The translations under genes were made by a program, and so were the position numbers. Positions 53,939 to 62,226 of a DNA stretch of 64,000 bases are shown here, piece by piece. Below the pieces are notes generated by a model. That model did no database searches. It was not told the DNA's origin and saw nothing but the letters and a program-made list of their open reading frames with translations. Numbering within the stretch: the stretch's first letter is position 1; each line of letters begins with the position of its first letter. Origin of the DNA: Rubellimicrobium arenae (GTDB taxonomy: Bacteria; Pseudomonadota; Alphaproteobacteria; Rhodobacterales; Rhodobacteraceae); assembly GCF_017916295.1 (NCBI RefSeq), contig NZ_JAFMSS010000004.1, positions 369,282-433,281 on the forward strand, written 5' to 3'.

Positions 53939-54306
53939 GCCTCCTCCGCCTCCTTATCTTCAGTTCATGAATGATCTTCACGTCGGCAAAAGAGGTGCTC
54001 TCCGGTCTGCCTTGTTTTACAGCGACCATCTTCCGAGATCATGAGCTAATCTGACAGCATCGCAAATTCTTCCTTTGACAGCCGAACTTAACTGGGCGCA
54101 TCTTCGCCGCACCAGTCAGGTCCCGGGGAGGGGACAAGCCGCTGGCTCCTGCACCGCCTGGCCCGGATCCCCCAAGGGTCCGCCAGTGGCTTGGAGATGG
54201 CGGGGTGCGGGTCCTTATCCGGAGGCGTCCGGCAAGGCTCTGCGGACCTGGACGGAGAACAACAGGGGCCGGTTCAACGAAACCGGTCCATGCAAGGGAG
54301 AGAAAG
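53939..54306. promoter_or_regulatory. xylR-xylF divergent regulatory region
   Basis: No gene seen in 368 bases. The xylR-proximal end contains TTCATGAA (53964-53971) inside a CTTCA...TCTTCA framework and GATCATGAGC (about 54041), candidate ROK operators. TTGACA at 54075-54080 could be a -35 for xylF. Just before xylF, GGCCGGTT-CAACGA-AACCGGTC (about 54268-54290) can form a hairpin in the mRNA leader, followed by AAGGGAGAGAAAG as ribosome site. Confidence 0.4.
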
Positions 54307-55338
54307 ATGAGGAAAACCATTCTGCTGGCGACCGCCATGGCGGCCCTTTGCGGGTCCATGGCCTTTGCCCAGGATGACGGCCTGACCATCGGCGTGAGCT
54401 GGTCGAACTTCCAGGAAGAGCGCTGGAAGACCGACGAGTCCGCGATCATGGCCGCCATCGACGCCGCTGGCGCCACCTACGTGTCCACCGATGCGCAGTC
54501 CTCCTCCTCCAAGCAGCTGGCCGACATCGAGTCCCTGATCTCGCAGGGGGTGGATGCGCTGCTGGTGGTGGCCCAGGATACGGCCGCGGTGATCCCCGCC
54601 GTGCAAGCCGCCGTGGACGAGGGCATCCCCGTCATCTCCTATGACCGCCTGATCGAGGATCCGCGCGCCTTCTACATCACCTTCGACAACGTCGAGGTGG
54701 GCCGGATGCAGGCCCGCGCCGTGCTCGAGGCGGCGCCCGAGGGCAACTACGTCATGATCAAGGGCTCGCCCACCGACCCGAACGCGGACTTCCTGCGCGG
54801 CGGCCAGCAGGAGGTGCTGCAAGACGCGATCGACGCCGGCAAGATCACGATCGTCGGCGAGGCCTACACCGACCAGTGGCTCCCCGCGAACGCGCAGCGG
54901 AACATGGAGCAGATCCTCACCCAGAACAACAACGAGGTCGATGCCGTCGTCGCCTCGAACGACGGAACCGCCGGGGGCGTCGTGGCGGCGCTGACCGCCC
55001 AGGGGATGCAGGGCATTCCTGTTTCGGGCCAGGACGGGGATCATGCCGCCCTCAACCGCGTCGCCGCGGGCACGCAGACCGTGTCCGTCTGGAAGGACGC
55101 GCGTGAACTGGGCCGCCAGGCGACCGAGGTGGCGCTCCAACTGGCCGGCGGCACCGCGCCCGAGCAGGTCGAAGGCGTGGAGCAGTTCAGCACGCCCGGC
55201 GGCAACACCGTGAACGCCCTCTTCCTCGACCCGATCCCGATCACCCGGGACAACCTGCAGACCGTCGTGGACGCAGGGTGGATCACGCAGGACGAGCTCT
55301 GCCAAGGCGTCACGAACGGCCCGGCGCCCTGCAACTGA
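54307..55338 (+). CDS. xylF: Xylose ABC transporter substrate-binding protein
   Basis: A 343-residue periplasmic sugar-binding protein of the XylF/RbsB type. Signal peptide MRKTILLATAMAALCGSMAFA; the mature protein has TIGVSWSNFQEERWKTDESAI, QLADIESLISQGVDALLVVAQD, VISYDRLI and AVVASNDGTAGGVVAAL. ATG 54307 follows AAGGGAGAGAAAG. First gene of the xylFHGBA operon; a stem-loop after it may raise its mRNA level relative to the permease. Confidence 0.95.
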   Translation: MRKTILLATAMAALCGSMAFAQDDGLTIGVSWSNFQEERWKTDESAIMAAIDAAGATYVSTDAQSSSSKQLADIESLISQGVDALLVVAQDTAAVIPAVQAAVDEGIPVISYDRLIEDPRAFYITFDNVEVGRMQARAVLEAAPEGNYVMIKGSPTDPNADFLRGGQQEVLQDAIDAGKITIVGEAYTDQWLPANAQRNMEQILTQNNNEVDAVVASNDGTAGGVVAALTAQGMQGIPVSGQDGDHAALNRVAAGTQTVSVWKDARELGRQATEVALQLAGGTAPEQVEGVEQFSTPGGNTVNALFLDPIPITRDNLQTVVDAGWITQDELCQGVTNGPAPCN

Positions 55339-55352
55339 TCGCCGCCCCAGAC

Positions 55353-55375
55353 GGCGCGTCCCCCAGGGGCGCGCC
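55353..55375 (+). other. Intercistronic stem-loop after xylF
   Basis: GGCGCG-T-CCCC and GGGG-CGCGCC form a 10-bp stem with a bulged T and a 2-base loop, in the 64-base xylF-xylH gap. No U-run follows, so it likely stabilises the xylF part of the message or limits read-through, as is usual after binding-protein genes. Confidence 0.6.
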
Positions 55376-55402
55376 GATGCGATCCTTCCCGGAGGAAACA
55401 CC

Positions 55403-56695
55403 ATGACCGATGCAGCCGACACCGGCTCGGGCCTCGCCCCCCGGAGGGGCTTCCTGTCCCAGCTCGAGATCGACCTGAGGCTCCTTGGCATGATCGGGGC
55501 CTTCGCGCTCCTGTGCGTGGCTTTCGGGGTCTATACCGGGGGCACGTTCCTGACCCCCCGGAACATCTTCAACATCACCATCCAGACCGTGTCGGTCGCG
55601 ATCATGGCGACGGGGATGGTGTTCGTGATCGTCACCCGTAACATCGACCTGTCGGTGGGCTCGGTGCTGGCCATGTGCTCGGCCGTGATGGCGGTGGTGC
55701 AGGCGCGCTGGCTGCCGGGTGCCGTGGGGCTGGGCCATCCGATGATCGCCCCCGTCACGATCCTGACGGGGCTTGCCGTGGGGACCGCCATCGGCGCGTT
55801 TCACGGCTGGCTGACCGGCTACCAGGGCATCCCGTCCTTCATCGTCACGCTGGGCGGGCTGCTCGTGTGGCGGAACGTGTCGTGGTACACGACCAGCGGC
55901 CAGACGGTCGCGCCGCTCGACCAGACCATCCTGCTGTTCGGGGGCGCCGAGGGCACTCTCGGCCCGACCTGGTCCTGGGTGGTCGCCGCGCTGCTTTCGC
56001 TCGGCGTGGTCTGGGTGATCTGGTCCGGGCGCGCCAGCAAGACCGCGCACGGCTTTCCCGTGAAGCCCCTCTGGGCCGAAGGGGCGCTGACGCTCGTCCT
56101 CGTGGGCGCGATCCTCGGCTTCATCGCCATCCTGAACGCCTACCCGGTCCCCGAAGCCAAGCTGCGCCGCCTGTTCGAGGCGCGCGGGCTCACGCTGCCC
56201 GAGGGCTACACGGTCGGGCACGGGCTTCCGATCTCGGTGCTGATCCTGATCCTCGTGGCCGTGGTGATGACGGTGATCGCCCGCAAGACCCGCTTCGGCC
56301 GCTACATCTACGCCACCGGCGGCAACCCCGAGGCGGCGGCGCTGTCGGGCATCAACACCCGCTGGCTGACGGTCAAGGTCTTCGCCCTGATGGGCTTCCT
56401 CGCCGGCCTGTCGGCGCTCGTGGCGCAGTCGCGCCTCCAGAGCCACGCCAACGACATCGGCACGCTGGACGAGCTTCGCGTCATCGCCGCCGCGGTGATC
56501 GGCGGGACCGCCCTGGCCGGCGGCGTCGGCACGATCTGGGGCGCGATCCTGGGCGCCCTCATCATGCAGTCGCTCCAGTCCGGGATGGGCATGGTGGGCG
56601 TCGACACGCCCTTCCAGAACATCGTCGTGGGCCTTGTGCTCATCGGAGCGGTCTGGATCGACATCGTCTACCGCAAGCGCCTGGGAGTGAGATGA
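55403..56695 (+). CDS. xylH: Xylose ABC transporter permease
   Basis: A 430-residue inner-membrane permease with about ten helices, starting after a cytoplasmic N-terminus (DLRLLGMIGAFALLCVAFGVYTGGTFLTPRN). It contains NIDLSVGSVLAMCSAVM, GIPSFIVTLGGLLVWRNVSW and GRYIYATGGNPEAAALSGI, as in RbsC/XylH. GGAGGAAACACC precedes the ATG. xylG follows with one base between. Confidence 0.95.
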   Translation: MTDAADTGSGLAPRRGFLSQLEIDLRLLGMIGAFALLCVAFGVYTGGTFLTPRNIFNITIQTVSVAIMATGMVFVIVTRNIDLSVGSVLAMCSAVMAVVQARWLPGAVGLGHPMIAPVTILTGLAVGTAIGAFHGWLTGYQGIPSFIVTLGGLLVWRNVSWYTTSGQTVAPLDQTILLFGGAEGTLGPTWSWVVAALLSLGVVWVIWSGRASKTAHGFPVKPLWAEGALTLVLVGAILGFIAILNAYPVPEAKLRRLFEARGLTLPEGYTVGHGLPISVLILILVAVVMTVIARKTRFGRYIYATGGNPEAAALSGINTRWLTVKVFALMGFLAGLSALVAQSRLQSHANDIGTLDELRVIAAAVIGGTALAGGVGTIWGAILGALIMQSLQSGMGMVGVDTPFQNIVVGLVLIGAVWIDIVYRKRLGVR

Positions 56696-56696
56696 C

Positions 56697-57470
56697 ATGG
56701 CATCCGAGGTGAACCGCACGGGCACCCCCCTGGTCGAGATGCGGGACATCCGCATCGCCTTCGGCGGCGTGCGCGCCGTGGACGGGGTCTCGATCGACCT
56801 TTATCCGGGGGAGGTCGTGGGCCTTCTGGGCCACAACGGGGCGGGCAAGTCCACGCTGATCAAGATCCTGTCCGGCGCCTATCAGATGGACTCGGGCGAG
56901 ATCCGCATCAACGGCACGCCCGTCGAGATCCGATCGCCCCGCGACGCCCGGGCGGCGGGGATCGAGACGATCTACCAGACGCTGGCTTTGGCCGACAATC
57001 TGGACGCCGCCTCGAACCTGTTCCTCGGACGCGAGATCCGGACGCGCCTCGGCCTCGTGGACGACGCCCGGATGGAGGCCGAGACCAAGAAGATCATGGC
57101 CCGGCTCAACCCCAACTTCCGCAAGCTCAAGGAGCCTGTCTCCGCGCTGTCGGGCGGGCAGCGGCAATCCGTGGCCATCGCGCGGGCCGTCTATTTCAAC
57201 GCGCGCATCCTCATCATGGACGAGCCGACCGCCGCCCTTGGCGTCCACGAGACGGCGATGGTCGCCGACCTGATCAAGGAGCTGAAGGCCCAGGGCCTCG
57301 GCATCTTCCTCATCAGCCACGACACCCGCGAGATGATGGAGCTCTGCGACCGGGTTTCGGTGATGAAGAACGGCAAGCTCGTGGGGACGGAACGGGTCGA
57401 GGATGTCACCGAGGACGACATCCTGTCCATGATCATCCTGGGCCGGAATCCCCGGCGCGAGGCGGCCTGA
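56697..57470 (+). CDS. xylG: Xylose ABC transporter ATP-binding protein
   Basis: A 257-residue ATPase: Walker A GHNGAGKSTL, signature LSGGQRQSVAIARAV, Walker B ILIMDEPTAAL and a switch His in LISHDTRE. It has a single nucleotide-binding domain, half the size of E. coli XylG (about 513 aa, two domains), and so must work as a homodimer. It starts directly after xylH. Confidence 0.94.
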   Translation: MASEVNRTGTPLVEMRDIRIAFGGVRAVDGVSIDLYPGEVVGLLGHNGAGKSTLIKILSGAYQMDSGEIRINGTPVEIRSPRDARAAGIETIYQTLALADNLDAASNLFLGREIRTRLGLVDDARMEAETKKIMARLNPNFRKLKEPVSALSGGQRQSVAIARAVYFNARILIMDEPTAALGVHETAMVADLIKELKAQGLGIFLISHDTREMMELCDRVSVMKNGKLVGTERVEDVTEDDILSMIILGRNPRREAA

Positions 57471-57542
57471 ACGGGTCGCATCGGGGGTGAACCCCGTCGG
57501 GCCCGCATGTTAGACCCAGGCCAGGGACAGGAGAATCAAGAC

Positions 57543-58982
57543 ATGTACATCGGCCTCGACCTCGGCACCTCCGGGCTCAAGGGAGTTCTGATCGACGACG
57601 GACAGGCGATCCGGGCGGAGGCGACGGCTCCGCTCGAGGTGTCGCGTCCCCATGACGGCTGGTCCGAGCAGGACCCGGCGAGCTGGCTTGCGGCCGCCGA
57701 CCGGGTGATGCGGGAACTGGGGTCCCGGGCCGACCTGTCGGGCGTGCGCGGGATCGGACTTTCGGGGCAGATGCACGGCGCCACCCTCCTGGACGCGGGA
57801 CACGAGGTGCTGCGGCCCTGCATCCTGTGGAACGACACGCGCAGCCATCAGGAGGCCGCCGCGCTCGATGCCGATCCGCGGTTCCGCGCCATCACCGGCA
57901 ACATCGTCTTCCCGGGCTTCACGGCCCCCAAGCTTGCCTGGGTCCGCAACCACGAGCCCGATCTTTTCGCCAAGGTGGCGCTGGTGCTCCTGCCCAAGGA
58001 TTACCTACGGCTCTGGCTCACGGGGGAGGCCGTGGCCGAGATGTCGGACGCGGCGGGAACCTCCTGGCTCGACACCGGGCGGCGCGACTGGGATGACGGG
58101 CTACTCGACGCCACGCACCTGACCCGGGCGAACATGCCCCGGCTCGTCGAGGGGGCCGAGGTGTCGGGGACGCTGCGGGCCGACCTGGCGTCGCAGTGGG
58201 GGCTGCCTCAGGGCGTCGTCGTCGCCGGGGGAGGGGGGGACAACGCCGCCTCCGCCGTGGGCGTGGGCGTCGTGCAGGCGGGCGAGGCCTTCGTGTCGCT
58301 TGGCACTTCGGGGGTCCTGTTCGCGGCCTCCGGGGCCTATCAGCCCGACGCCGCCAGCGCGGTGCACACCTTCTGCCACGCGCTGCCCCGGACGTGGCAC
58401 CAGATGGGCGTGATCCTCGCCGCCGCGGATGCCCTGAACTGGTATGCCAAGCTCGTGGACCGCAAGGCGTCCGACCTCACCGCCGAGCTGGGAGATCTGC
58501 ACGCGCCCGGGCGCACGCTGTTCCTGCCCTACCTGGGCGGAGAGCGGACCCCCCACAACGACGCCACCGTGCGGGGATCGTTCCTGCACCTCGATCACGC
58601 CACCGACCGGGTGGCCCTGACCCGGGCCGTGCTGGAAGGTGTGACGCACGCCTTCCGCGACAGCTTCGACGCGCTGGTCGGGACCGGAACCCGGATCGAG
58701 CGGCTGATCGCCGTCGGCGGGGGATCGCGCTCCGACTACTGGGTCAAGGCGATCGCGACATCCCTCGGTCTCCCGATCGGAATCCCCGTGGCCGGAGATT
58801 TCGGCGGTGCCTTCGGGGCCGCGCGCCTGGGCCTGATGGCCGCGACGGGCGCCGGGGCCGAGATCGCCACCGCCCCCGACATCGCCCGTATGGTGGAGCC
58901 CGACCCCGCGCTGACCACCGCCTTTGCCGAGTCCCACGCCCGTTACCGCGACGCTTACAAGGCCCTCAAGGGCCGCGCCTGA
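57543..58982 (+). CDS. xylB: Xylulokinase
   Basis: A 479-residue FGGY-family kinase phosphorylating D-xylulose. MYIGLDLGTSGLKGVLIDDG, GLSGQMHGATLLD, CILWNDTRS, and AGGGGDNAASAVGVGVV with SLGTSGVLFAA are present; YLGGERTPHND is also conserved. ATG 57543 lies nine bases after AGGAGA. xylA starts 15 bases on. Confidence 0.95.
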   Translation: MYIGLDLGTSGLKGVLIDDGQAIRAEATAPLEVSRPHDGWSEQDPASWLAAADRVMRELGSRADLSGVRGIGLSGQMHGATLLDAGHEVLRPCILWNDTRSHQEAAALDADPRFRAITGNIVFPGFTAPKLAWVRNHEPDLFAKVALVLLPKDYLRLWLTGEAVAEMSDAAGTSWLDTGRRDWDDGLLDATHLTRANMPRLVEGAEVSGTLRADLASQWGLPQGVVVAGGGGDNAASAVGVGVVQAGEAFVSLGTSGVLFAASGAYQPDAASAVHTFCHALPRTWHQMGVILAAADALNWYAKLVDRKASDLTAELGDLHAPGRTLFLPYLGGERTPHNDATVRGSFLHLDHATDRVALTRAVLEGVTHAFRDSFDALVGTGTRIERLIAVGGGSRSDYWVKAIATSLGLPIGIPVAGDFGGAFGAARLGLMAATGAGAEIATAPDIARMVEPDPALTTAFAESHARYRDAYKALKGRA

Positions 58983-58997
58983 TCGACAGGAGTTATC

Positions 58998-60293
58998 ATG
59001 GCTGGCTATTTCGACGGCATTCCCGAGGTCCGCTACGAAGGACCCGATTCCCAGAACGACTTCGCCTTCCGGCACTACAATCCGGACGAGGTCGTGATGG
59101 GCAAGACGCTTCGCGACCACCTGCGTTTCTCGGTCGCCTGGTGGCACAGCTTTGCCTGGCCCGGCGGCGACCCCTTCGGCGGCCAGACCTTCGAGCGGCC
59201 CTGGTTCGGCGACACGATGGAACTGGCCAAGCTCAAGGCCGACGAAGCCTTCGAGATGTTCCGCATCCTGCAGGCCCCGTTCTTCTGCTGGCATGACGCC
59301 GACATCCGTCCCGAGGGCGACAGCTTCGCCGAGAACCTGTCGCGCCTCGAAGAGATCATCGACTACATCGGCCAGAAGATGGAGGGCACGGACATCAAGT
59401 GCCTTTGGGGCACGGCGAACCTGTTCTCGCACCGCCGCTTCATGGCCGGGGCCGCGACGAACCCCGACCCCGAGGTCTTCATGTTCTCGGCCGCGACCGT
59501 GAAGGCCTGCCTCGACGCGACCCACAAGCTCGGCGGCGCGAACTACGTCCTGTGGGGCGGACGCGAGGGCTACGAGACGCTGCTCAACACCGACCTCAAG
59601 CGCGAGCGCCAGCAGGCGGGCCGCTTCCTGAGCATGGTGGTGGACTACAAGCACAAGATCGGCTTCGACGGCACCATCCTGATCGAGCCCAAGCCCCAGG
59701 AACCGACCAAGCACCAGTACGACTACGACGTCGCGACGGTCTACGGCTTCCTCAAGGACTTCGGCCTTGAGAACGAGGTCAAGCTCAACATCGAGCAGGG
59801 GCACGCGATCCTGGCGGGCCACTCGTTCGAGCATGAGCTGGCGCTCGCCGCGTCGCTGGGCGTGCTGGGCTCCATCGACATGAACAAGAACGACTACCAG
59901 TCCGGCTGGGACACCGACCAGTTCCCGACCAACATCCCCGAGATGATGCTGGCCTACTACGAAGTGCTGAAGGCCGGTGGCTTCACCACGGGCGGCACCA
60001 ACTTCGACGCCAAGGTGCGCCGTCAGAGCCTCGACCCCGAGGACCTGATCCTGGCGCATGTGGGCGCCATGGACTGCTGCGCGGCGGGCCTCAAGGCGGC
60101 GGCGCGGATGCTGGAGGACGGCAAGCTGGAGCAGGCCCGGTCCGAGCGTTATGCCGGTTGGGACCAGACGCAGGAGCTGCTGAACAGCGACCTTGCCACC
60201 CTGCAGGAGCGGGTCCTGAGCCAGAACGTCAATCCCGAGCCGCGTTCGGGCCGCCAGGAACGGCTCGAGAACCTCGTGAACCGCTATCTTTAA
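58998..60293 (+). CDS. xylA: Xylose isomerase
   Basis: A 431-residue class II xylose isomerase converting D-xylose to D-xylulose with Mg/Mn. Catalytic and metal residues lie in FCWHDADIRPEG, LWGGREGYETLLNTD, EPKPQEPTKHQYDYD, NIEQGHAILAGHSFEHEL and SIDMNKNDYQSGWDTDQFP. GACAGGAG precedes the ATG. Last gene of the operon, followed by a strong terminator. Confidence 0.97.
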   Translation: MAGYFDGIPEVRYEGPDSQNDFAFRHYNPDEVVMGKTLRDHLRFSVAWWHSFAWPGGDPFGGQTFERPWFGDTMELAKLKADEAFEMFRILQAPFFCWHDADIRPEGDSFAENLSRLEEIIDYIGQKMEGTDIKCLWGTANLFSHRRFMAGAATNPDPEVFMFSAATVKACLDATHKLGGANYVLWGGREGYETLLNTDLKRERQQAGRFLSMVVDYKHKIGFDGTILIEPKPQEPTKHQYDYDVATVYGFLKDFGLENEVKLNIEQGHAILAGHSFEHELALAASLGVLGSIDMNKNDYQSGWDTDQFPTNIPEMMLAYYEVLKAGGFTTGGTNFDAKVRRQSLDPEDLILAHVGAMDCCAAGLKAAARMLEDGKLEQARSERYAGWDQTQELLNSDLATLQERVLSQNVNPEPRSGRQERLENLVNRYL

Positions 60294-60300
60294 AATCGAC

Positions 60301-60336
60301 AGGACCGGCCGGAGCAATGCCCGGCCGGTCCTTCGG
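60301..60336 (+). terminator. Rho-independent terminator after xylA
   Basis: AGGACCGGCCGG-AGCAATGC-CCGGCCGGTCCT (60301-60332) forms a perfect 12-bp stem eight bases after the xylA stop. Confidence 0.85.
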
Positions 60337-60410
60337 ACCCCGAGGGCGCGCATGGCGCCCAAGGCGGGACAGGCGTCGAGGCGCGTGTCCCCCCAAAGGG
60401 AAGGTGGGCG

Positions 60411-60935
60411 TCAGGGCTCGGCTTCCGGCCTCGGATGGCGCTCGCTGGTGGCGTCGAAGCCGCCGTAGCGGCCTCCCTGGAAGACCAGGGGCAGGCCTTG
60501 GCGGATGCTCACGGCCCAGACCCGGCCCAGGATGATCGCATGGTCGCCGCCATCGAGCAGCGCCTCGCGGCGGCACAGGAATCGCGCCAGGCAGCCATCG
60601 ATGAGGGGCAATCCCTCGGGTCCCTCGCTCCAGGCGATGTCGTCGAACCAACCCTGGGCGCGAACGAAGGCATCGCAGACGGCCTGCTGGTCGCGTGCCA
60701 GGACATGGATCGCGAAGGTCTCCGCCTCGGCGAAGATCGGGAAGCGCCGGGAGCTTCGGGCCGGCGACCAGAGCACCAGAGCGGGATCGAGCGAGACCGA
60801 GGCGAAGCTGTTGGCGGTGATTCCGGCAGGTTGGCCGGCAACGTCCCGCGCCGTGACCACGGTCACCCCCGTCGCAAAGCTGCCCAGCGCGCTACGGAAG
60901 CCACGAGGGTCGCCCTCGGGTGCGAATTCTTGCAT
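60411..60935 (-). CDS. Flavin reductase family protein (FMN split-barrel)
   Basis: A 174-residue protein of the flavin reductase-like domain: FRSALGSFATGVTVVTARDVAGQPAGITANSFASVSLDPALVLWS, then FAIHVLARDQQAVCDAF and the C-terminal VFQGGRYGGFD. Such proteins supply FMNH2 to two-component monooxygenases or reduce flavins. No monooxygenase partner lies next to it. ATG 60935; upstream frame residues (PPGRRHSPP...) are not conserved. Confidence 0.85.
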   Translation of the reverse strand: MQEFAPEGDPRGFRSALGSFATGVTVVTARDVAGQPAGITANSFASVSLDPALVLWSPARSSRRFPIFAEAETFAIHVLARDQQAVCDAFVRAQGWFDDIAWSEGPEGLPLIDGCLARFLCRREALLDGGDHAIILGRVWAVSIRQGLPLVFQGGRYGGFDATSERHPRPEAEP

Positions 60936-61058
60936 CGATGACGCCCTCAGATGTTCCGGCGGACTGTGTCGCCGGCCCGGCGGCAAGTAAAGGGCTCAGG
61001 GCCGAGGGGCAGGGCACAGCAAAGGTGCTCGGGCGCACGGCGCGCTCGGGTCCGCCAG

Positions 61059-61172
61059 TCAGTGCCCGGGCCCAAGGAGCATCCGCAGCGCATAGACCAT
61101 GGCGCTGAACGCCAGCAGGCTCGCGAGATAGAGGCCCACGAACCAGAGCAGCCGCCGGGTTCGTTCCCGCAT
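61059..61172 (-). CDS. DUF2474 small oxidase-associated protein (37 aa)
   Basis: A 37-residue single-helix protein: MRERTRRLLWFVGLYLASLL then AFSAMVYALRMLLGPGH. A basic N-terminus and one membrane helix match DUF2474, which is encoded just after cydB in cyanide-insensitive oxidase operons and is analogous in place to CydX. The start overlaps the cydB stop (TGATG), so it is co-translated. Confidence 0.82.
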   Translation of the reverse strand: MRERTRRLLWFVGLYLASLLAFSAMVYALRMLLGPGH

Positions 61173-62221
61173 CAATGATAGCCGCTGGACTCGACATCCT
61201 CCGCCACCTGCCCGCGGAACACCCAATAGGCGTAGACCGTGTAGGCGAGGGTCGCGGGAAGGGCGAAGCTGAAGCCGATCAGCGTGAACATCTGCGACGA
61301 GGGCGTGTTGGCCGCCTCCCAGATCGTCACCTGATGCGGCACGATGTTCGGGAACAGGCTGATCCCCAGGCCGAGGTAGCCCAGGAGGAACAAGGCGACC
61401 GCCAGCAGGAAGGCCCAGTATCGCGCGTTCCGGTGGACGGCTCGCCAGAGAGCCAGGGCGACCACGGCGGTGACCAGCGGCACAGGCAGGAGGTAATAAA
61501 GGTTCGGCCGGTCGAACCACCGTTGCCGTATGTCGGTGTCGAGGAACGGCACCCAGAGGCTGACCACCGCCATGGCCGCGAGCGTCGCCAGGAGATATCT
61601 CATGGCCATTCGCCGGGCCCAGAGCTCCAGGTTCCCGCTGGTCTTCATGATCAGCCAGGTCGATCCCAGAAGGCCGTAGCCGGCGATCAGGGCAAGGCCC
61701 GTCATGACGCTGAAGGGGGACAGGAAGTCCCAGGTGGTGCCGGTGAACTGGCGGCCGTTGGTGGCGAAGCCCTGCACGAAGGCCCCCAGCACCATGCCCT
61801 GCGCGAAGGTGGCCACGAGCGATCCGTAATGGAAGCTCCGGTCCCACCAGTGCTTGGACCGCTCGGCCTTGAAGCGGAACTCGAAGGCGACGCCCCGGAA
61901 GATGAGCGCGATCAGCATGACGAGGATCGGGACATAAAGCGCCGGCATCAGGACGGCATAGGCGATGTGGAAGACCGCAAAGAGGCCGGCGCCGCCCAGG
62001 ATGAGCCAGGTTTCGTTGAAGTCCCAGACCGGTGCGACCGAGAGCATCATCCGGTCGCGCCAGTTCTCGCTCTCGGCGGCCGTGAACATGATGCCGATGC
62101 CCAGGTCCAGTCCGTCCAGGAGGACGTACATCGCCACGGCAAGGGCGATGATCCCCGCCCAGACCAGCGGCAGCCAGAGCGCCGGTCCGGACAGGTCGGG
62201 GGGAAGCTGAATCAGGTCCAT
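61172..62221 (-). CDS. cydB: Quinol oxidase subunit II (CydB/CioB)
   Basis: A 349-residue membrane subunit with about eight helices: LPLVWAGIIALAVAMYVLLDGLDLGIGIMF at the N-terminus, SVAPVWDFNETWLILGGAGLFAVF, FRGVAFEFRFKAE and WEAANTPSSQMFTLIGF. GAGGACC precedes ATG 62221; GTG 62230 is a less likely start. It lies five bases after cydA and overlaps the DUF2474 gene. Confidence 0.95.
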   Translation of the reverse strand: MDLIQLPPDLSGPALWLPLVWAGIIALAVAMYVLLDGLDLGIGIMFTAAESENWRDRMMLSVAPVWDFNETWLILGGAGLFAVFHIAYAVLMPALYVPILVMLIALIFRGVAFEFRFKAERSKHWWDRSFHYGSLVATFAQGMVLGAFVQGFATNGRQFTGTTWDFLSPFSVMTGLALIAGYGLLGSTWLIMKTSGNLELWARRMAMRYLLATLAAMAVVSLWVPFLDTDIRQRWFDRPNLYYLLPVPLVTAVVALALWRAVHRNARYWAFLLAVALFLLGYLGLGISLFPNIVPHQVTIWEAANTPSSQMFTLIGFSFALPATLAYTVYAYWVFRGQVAEDVESSGYH

Positions 62222-62226
62222 GGTCC

